Shown here piece after piece: positions 16,219 to 18,921 of a stretch of DNA of 18,921 bases. Where the stretch lies: the NCBI GenBank assembly GCA_045657465.1, contig JAZOTD010000037.1, positions 1-18,921 of the forward strand, in the 5' to 3' direction. The stretch is from RGIG1681 sp045657465. Its GTDB lineage: Bacteria > Bacillota > Clostridia > Christensenellales > UBA1242. The notes under the pieces were generated by a model. It did no database searches. It was not told the DNA's origin and worked only from the letters and a program-made list of their open reading frames with translations. The position numbers were made by a program, and so were the translations under genes. The stretch's first letter is position 1. The number at the start of each line of letters is the position of its first letter.

Positions 16219-16238
16219 AAATTCATTCAAAACAAAAT

Positions 16239-16277
16239 GTTCCCCTAGTTCAACGGATAGAACAGACCCCTCCTAAG
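16239..16277 (+). pseudogene. 5' half of a tRNA-Arg(CCU) gene, broken after the anticodon loop
   Basis: The fragment contains acceptor strand GTTCCCC, a D-arm with GTTC/GAAC stem, anticodon 5' strand GACCC and loop CTCCTAA (anticodon CCT). Only the first G of the 3' anticodon strand (expected GGGTC) is present; the sequence continues GCGTT. No matching T-arm or 3' acceptor strand GGGGAAC follows. The rest of the gene is therefore missing or displaced. The break lies in the 11-bp core shared with the intact tRNA downstream, as expected for an integrase crossover site. Confidence 0.75.
16267..16277. repeat. Candidate attachment core, copy 1 (CCCCTCCTAAG)
   Basis: This 11-bp sequence spans the anticodon loop of the tRNA fragment and recurs exactly at 16537-16547 in the intact tRNA. 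Anticodon loops are common crossover regions for tyrosine recombinases. It is the likely left junction (attL) of the element. Confidence 0.6.
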
Positions 16278-16507
16278 CGTTTGTAATGTCCAAATTACTA
16301 TGTGAACTACGACTTAAATTTCAATGGTGGTCAAGTTTTACAATGCTTTGCACAACATCAATTCCACCCAAACTCCACCCAGACACTTTGAAATGGTGGA
16401 TTTAACCCGAAAATCCCACAATTTTGCAACTAGTACACTTTCTACTCTGCAAGGTTGTGAAAATATTGCTGACCGAGAGTGAAGTCACAAAACTACACTT
16501 TTCCTAT
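16278..16507. other. Non-coding junction DNA with candidate integrase-binding repeats
   Basis: No gene is seen. Of 180 bases at 16321-16500, 72 are G or C (40%), above the flanking chromosome. It contains TCCACCCA twice with an 11-bp period (16363-16370, 16374-16381) and AATGGTGG twice (16323-16330, 16392-16399). It also contains an 11-bp potential hairpin (16418-16428 with 16448-16458, including two G-T pairs). Such repeats beside an attachment core could be recombinase arm sites. I find no convincing promoter for the tRNA that follows. Confidence 0.5.
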
Positions 16508-16584
16508 GTTCCCATAGCTCAGCTGGATAGAGCGTCCCCCTCCTAAGGGGAAGGTCGGGGATTCAAATTCCTCTGGGAACACCA
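16508..16584 (+). tRNA. tRNA-Arg(CCU), complete, CCA encoded
   Basis: This is a full cloverleaf: acceptor GTTCCCA/TGGGAAC (16508-16514, 16574-16580), D-stem GCTC/GAGC and anticodon stem TCCCC/GGGGA. The loop is CTCCTAA (anticodon CCT at 16542-16544), the variable loop AGGTC and the T-stem GGGGA/TCCTC around TTCAAAT. Discriminator A and CCA are encoded at 16581-16584. It reads AGG codons. Its acceptor and D-arm differ from the broken copy upstream, so it is a different tRNA-Arg(CCU) lineage and not a recent duplicate. Confidence 0.93.
16537..16547. repeat. Candidate attachment core, copy 2 (CCCCTCCTAAG)
   Basis: Exact repeat of 16267-16277, 270 bp away, covering the anticodon loop of the intact tRNA-Arg. 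It is either a second attachment site or simple conservation between two tRNAs of the same specificity. Confidence 0.55.
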
Positions 16585-16585
16585 C

Positions 16586-16632
16586 AAAAAAACTCGTTTA
16601 TACCTTAAATTCTAGGGGTAAACGGGTTTTTT
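16586..16632. terminator. Terminator between the tRNA and the 121-aa gene
   Basis: A long imperfect stem (AAAAAACTCGTTTA paired to TAAACGGGTTTTTT, extended by ACC/GGG) starts just after the tRNA CCA. It has T runs on both strands. It can end the tRNA transcript and the leftward int-side operon. Confidence 0.8.
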
Positions 16633-16639
16633 ATTTTTG

Positions 16640-17005
16640 TTAATTCTCTAACATTTGTTGTAATTTTTGTTCTAGCATTGGTAGAGATGTATATTGATTT
16701 TTCCCACCTGAGTAATGCTTGTTGTGAAGAGCATATCTAACTAAAACTCTCTCATACCACTCATTATACCAACCACGAACATCAGAGATTGATAGGTAAA
16801 CATATTTGCCTTTGTTGTTGGTAATAAACAGAGAGAAGGTATAGTGATTTCTTCCAATGTTTTCTACAATCCAACCATTTTGTTTACAAATGGCTTTGAT
16901 ATAGTTGATGTATTTAGTTTGAAATTGTAAATAATCTTTACCTGTAATTGCACCAGAACTAAATTCATAATCAATATAAGTTTCTAATTCCTTTAATGTT
17001 GCCAT
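16640..17005 (-). CDS. Conserved-looking small protein at the int end of the element (121 aa)
   Basis: The family is not recognised with certainty. It is a soluble protein of mixed alpha/beta character without membrane segments or Cys clusters. Features include an N-terminal LETYIDYEFSSGAITGKDY stretch and aromatic-rich segments HYTFSLFI, YVYLSISDVRGWYNEWYERVLVRYA and YSGGKNQYTSLPMLEQKL. I recall similar short proteins in accessory DNA of Clostridia, without a proven function. ATG 17005 is chosen for AAGGAG upstream. It lies 71 bp downstream of the recombinase on the same strand, so it may be its operon partner. A recombination accessory role is possible but unproven. Confidence 0.7.
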   Translation of the reverse strand: MATLKELETYIDYEFSSGAITGKDYLQFQTKYINYIKAICKQNGWIVENIGRNHYTFSLFITNNKGKYVYLSISDVRGWYNEWYERVLVRYALHNKHYSGGKNQYTSLPMLEQKLQQMLEN

Positions 17006-17076
17006 AATTTCTCCTTGATAAAATAGAAAAAGGACACCCAATTAGATGTCCTTATATGATATTTACATTAAATTTT

Positions 17077-18489
17077 TTATTCGCCCTTGTCTGTAAAAAT
17101 ATCGTTTAATATTTTGCTAGCGTGAGTATCGCTATTTTTTAAGAAATGCGAGTAAATATCTGTCGTTGTTGAAGGTCGTGCGTGTCCTGCTCTTGCAGAT
17201 ACCGTCTTCAAATCTACACCAGATGTTAACTGCAAAGTGATGTTGGTGTGTCTAAGAGAGTGAAGTGTCACTTGTTTTAATCCAGCTTTATCTAGCACTT
17301 TTCTTAGCCATACTCTATACATCTGTGGTCGTGTGATGTTGCCATCATCTGAAATAAATAATCTCTGACAATCTCCCCATAAGTCACCGAAGATTTTTCT
17401 TCGGTTTTCCCACCAAACCTTATATTCCTTTAACACTTCAATAAGTGATAGAGGCATTGAGATTGTTCTATTTGAAGTATAGGTCTTAGGGTCTTTGGTA
17501 ATTAGTCCAACACCGGGAACATCATAGCTTGACTTTTGTATGGTAAGTGTACCTTTTTCTAGGTCTATATCTTGCCACTCTAAGCCACAACATTCACCCC
17601 TACGAATACCAGTCATTAGTATTATATAAAGTGAAGTTTTCCACCTTATGTTAGGCTCATTATCAAGAGCTTTTTTAAGTTGCCTTGCTTCATCATCATT
17701 AAGTATTTGAATTTCTTTTCTGCTTGTTTCCGGTACGGGTAAGATATACTCGCCGGTTGCAAAGTTGTGTTCGATAATTCTTTGCCTTTTAGCAGTGCCT
17801 AATATCAAACTTAGGCATTTCCTATGTTTGTCAATAGTTCCTTTTGAATATTTTTTAGTTATTCTTTCTCTAACAAAATAATTGTCAAAATCTATTCCAA
17901 GACCTTCGCATAAATCAACTGCATTTTTGTAAAGGATTCGGTTGCCACGATGAGCAGAAGAGAACACAGAATAGTTCACACCAACAAACTTTCCAATTTT
18001 TTTTGCAACCATTCTTTTTGCTTTCACAAGTTCTCTTAAACTTTTACCTTCTTTAAGTTTTGCAAGGTCTTGAACAATCTCTCTCTGACATAAGTCGTCA
18101 ATAAATCGTTGAATCATAATAGGATTAAAATCTTTCAAGTGAATATCTCCAAAATAATTTTGAAGAACTTTAACTAATGCTTGCATTCTTATATAGTAAG
18201 TCACATTTTTAGTTTGTTTGGCTCTTGTTAGCCATTTGTTAGAGTATTCAATAAATCTCTCGTCGGAGTCAAGAGCTAGAAGTCCTTGTACTTGTTTTCT
18301 AAATCGTTCTTCAAAATCGTAAGCAATTCGATTTATTTCTCTATTTGCTTGATATTCTGACATCTCAGGTGGCTTTCTCCAAGTCATATTTTTAGATTTG
18401 TATTTGTTTGTTCTTGGGTCTTTTGCTTTAACTTGTATTGTATAGGACATTGTCCCATCACCAAGTTTGTTTTTCATTATACAAGCCAT
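17077..18489 (-). CDS. int: Tyrosine recombinase / integrase (470 aa)
   Basis: This site-specific recombinase integrates and excises the element. The catalytic domain (about 255-455) shows all six key residues: Arg 296 in TGIRRGE, a beta-hairpin Lys (335) in PKTYTSNRTI, His 410 and Arg 413 in HSLRHT, His 436 in AGH and nucleophile Tyr 446 in TDIYSH. The N-terminal part has a small basic arm-binding-type domain (about 14-65) and a SAM-like core-binding domain (from about 78). The latter appears interrupted at about 145-215 by a segment resembling a helix-turn-helix. The start at 18489 is fixed by AAGGAG 8 bases upstream. It is transcribed after the excisionase-like gene with 11 bp between them, toward the tRNA-Arg junction, which identifies that junction as its probable site. 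Confidence 0.95.
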   Translation of the reverse strand: MACIMKNKLGDGTMSYTIQVKAKDPRTNKYKSKNMTWRKPPEMSEYQANREINRIAYDFEERFRKQVQGLLALDSDERFIEYSNKWLTRAKQTKNVTYYIRMQALVKVLQNYFGDIHLKDFNPIMIQRFIDDLCQREIVQDLAKLKEGKSLRELVKAKRMVAKKIGKFVGVNYSVFSSAHRGNRILYKNAVDLCEGLGIDFDNYFVRERITKKYSKGTIDKHRKCLSLILGTAKRQRIIEHNFATGEYILPVPETSRKEIQILNDDEARQLKKALDNEPNIRWKTSLYIILMTGIRRGECCGLEWQDIDLEKGTLTIQKSSYDVPGVGLITKDPKTYTSNRTISMPLSLIEVLKEYKVWWENRRKIFGDLWGDCQRLFISDDGNITRPQMYRVWLRKVLDKAGLKQVTLHSLRHTNITLQLTSGVDLKTVSARAGHARPSTTTDIYSHFLKNSDTHASKILNDIFTDKGE

Positions 18490-18500
18490 TTTTATACTCC

Positions 18501-18713
18501 TTAATCTACATAAATAGTTGTAGGAGTAATTTTTTCTCCTGATAAATAAGCTATCAACACATCAACATCAACATAAATTTTGCTACCACTTTGAGCAGTA
18601 GATATTTGCCCAGACTTTGCGAGTTTTCTAATAAAGAACTCACTTATATCTGACTTGGGGTCTTGTTCCTTAATATACTCCAAAGCCTTAGGTATTGTCC
18701 TTAGTCTACACAT
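18501..18713 (-). CDS. Excisionase-like helix-turn-helix protein (70 aa)
   Basis: This short protein has the MerR/excisionase winged-helix pattern. The N-terminal RTIPKALEYIKEQDPKSDI, then SEFFIRKLAKSGQIST, is the usual recognition helix followed by the wing GSKIYVDVDVLIAYL. ATG 18713 is chosen for AGGAGG 6 bases upstream; a longer frame to 18800 would cross the promoter and operator region. It lies 11 bp ahead of int on the same strand. In such pairs the small protein bends attachment-site DNA and steers the integrase to excision. Direct repression of the operon is another possibility. Confidence 0.8.
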   Translation of the reverse strand: MCRLRTIPKALEYIKEQDPKSDISEFFIRKLAKSGQISTAQSGSKIYVDVDVLIAYLSGEKITPTTIYVD

Positions 18714-18749
18714 AAATTTCCTCCTACATTTCTGCTGTTTACAAGTATC

Positions 18750-18779
18750 AGTTATAGCACAATGCGAAAAGCTATAACT
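18750..18779 (-). promoter_or_regulatory. Inverted-repeat operator and probable promoter of the xis-int operon
   Basis: A perfect 9-bp inverted repeat AGTTATAGC (18750-18758) / GCTATAACT (18771-18779) with a 12-bp spacer lies about 40 bp before the excisionase-like start. On the minus strand the proximal arm forms TGCTATAAC, an extended -10 element, so a bound dimer would block RNA polymerase. A second possible -10 TATAAT lies at 18804-18799, which would put the repeat just after the start site. Confidence 0.6.
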
Positions 18780-18846
18780 AATACAATCACAAGACAGCAT
18801 TATATCTTGTAATCAAGTTGATAATATATTTTTATCTTTTTTCAAA

Positions 18847-18921
18847 TTATAAAACTCTACCGACCAAGTCGTTAATTATATTATAATATTTACCATCTTT
18901 TTCTTGGGTTGTAAGTCTTGC
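18847..18921 (-). CDS. C-terminal end of an unidentified gene (partial, 24 codons seen)
   Basis: From the right edge an open minus-strand frame encodes 24 residues, ending YYNIINDLVGRVL, and stops with TAA at 18849-18847. It lacks a start inside the window and points the same way as xis and int. The composition is protein-like, but the family cannot be judged from so few residues. It would be the next gene of the element. Confidence 0.5.
   Translation of the reverse strand, partial: ARLTTQEKDGKYYNIINDLVGRVL

Larger units (their letters stand above)
16268..18921. mobile_element. Left end of an integrative element inserted at tRNA-Arg
   Basis: The region holds, in order, a tRNA-Arg junction, non-coding DNA of higher GC, an intact tRNA-Arg, an unknown small gene, a tyrosine recombinase and an excisionase-like protein, with the recombinase pointing at the junction. 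This is the usual layout of the int end of an integrative conjugative element or prophage. No conjugation, phage structural or replication gene is visible before the window ends, so the class cannot be decided. The exact left boundary could instead lie in the intact tRNA (16537-16547). Confidence 0.7.

Noticed and set aside
16278..16400. Minus-strand frame in the junction segment as the remnant of a recombinase C-terminus
   Set aside because: A short readable stretch exists, but I could not match it to any recombinase motif and it has no flanking coding sequence.
1..18921. UGA recoding (Mollicutes-like code), since no gene here ends in TGA
   Set aside because: Tryptophan is encoded by TGG and all conserved families read at full length without internal TGA. 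TAA/TAG preference is ordinary for such AT-rich DNA.

Overview
The window is AT-rich DNA with dense genes, strong AAGGAG-type ribosome binding sites, sigma-A-like promoters (TTGATA/TTGCAA plus TATAAT) and many hairpin-plus-T-run terminators. Together with chromosomal parA/parB, Bacillus-type parS sites, ftsH, ychF and uppP, this points to the chromosome of a low-GC Bacillota (Clostridia-like) bacterium, probably an uncultured lineage. I cannot name genus or family from sequence alone. The standard code applies: conserved proteins read full length with TGG as Trp. All stops seen are TAA or TAG.

Layout. 264-3835 (minus): a two-gene operon for a heterodimeric ABC exporter, with the genes overlapping by one base. 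3944-5506 (plus): a GT4-type glycosyltransferase with a basic N-terminal extension. 5717-7408 (plus): parA-parB. 7409-7818: no gene, but a cluster of about eight parS-like palindromes, the last built into the terminator of the next gene. 7819-8574 (minus): a CvpA-family membrane protein. 8758-11555 (plus): ftsH with a long charged tail, followed by a small anchored protein of unknown function. 11603-11959 (plus): a small coiled-coil protein. 12061-13158 (minus): ychF. 13254-14036 (plus): uppP. 14121-15521 (minus): an M18 aminopeptidase. 15749-16132 (plus): a small four-helix membrane protein.

From about 16.2 kb the character changes. A promoter leads into the 5' half of a tRNA-Arg(CCU) gene that breaks off just after the anticodon loop (16239-16277). 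It is followed by about 230 bp of higher-GC non-coding DNA and then a complete tRNA-Arg(CCU) with encoded CCA (16508-16584). The two share the 11-bp core CCCCTCCTAAG. To the right, all on the minus strand, are an unknown 121-aa protein, a tyrosine recombinase, an excisionase-like helix-turn-helix protein, and the C-terminal end of another gene running off the window. I read this as the left end of an integrative element that entered a host tRNA-Arg gene at the anticodon loop. It appears to carry or restore a whole tRNA-Arg.

The parts that repay attention are the parS cluster (probably near the replication origin), the parS site that doubles as a terminator, the split and replaced tRNA-Arg at the element boundary, and an apparent helix-turn-helix insertion inside the integrase.
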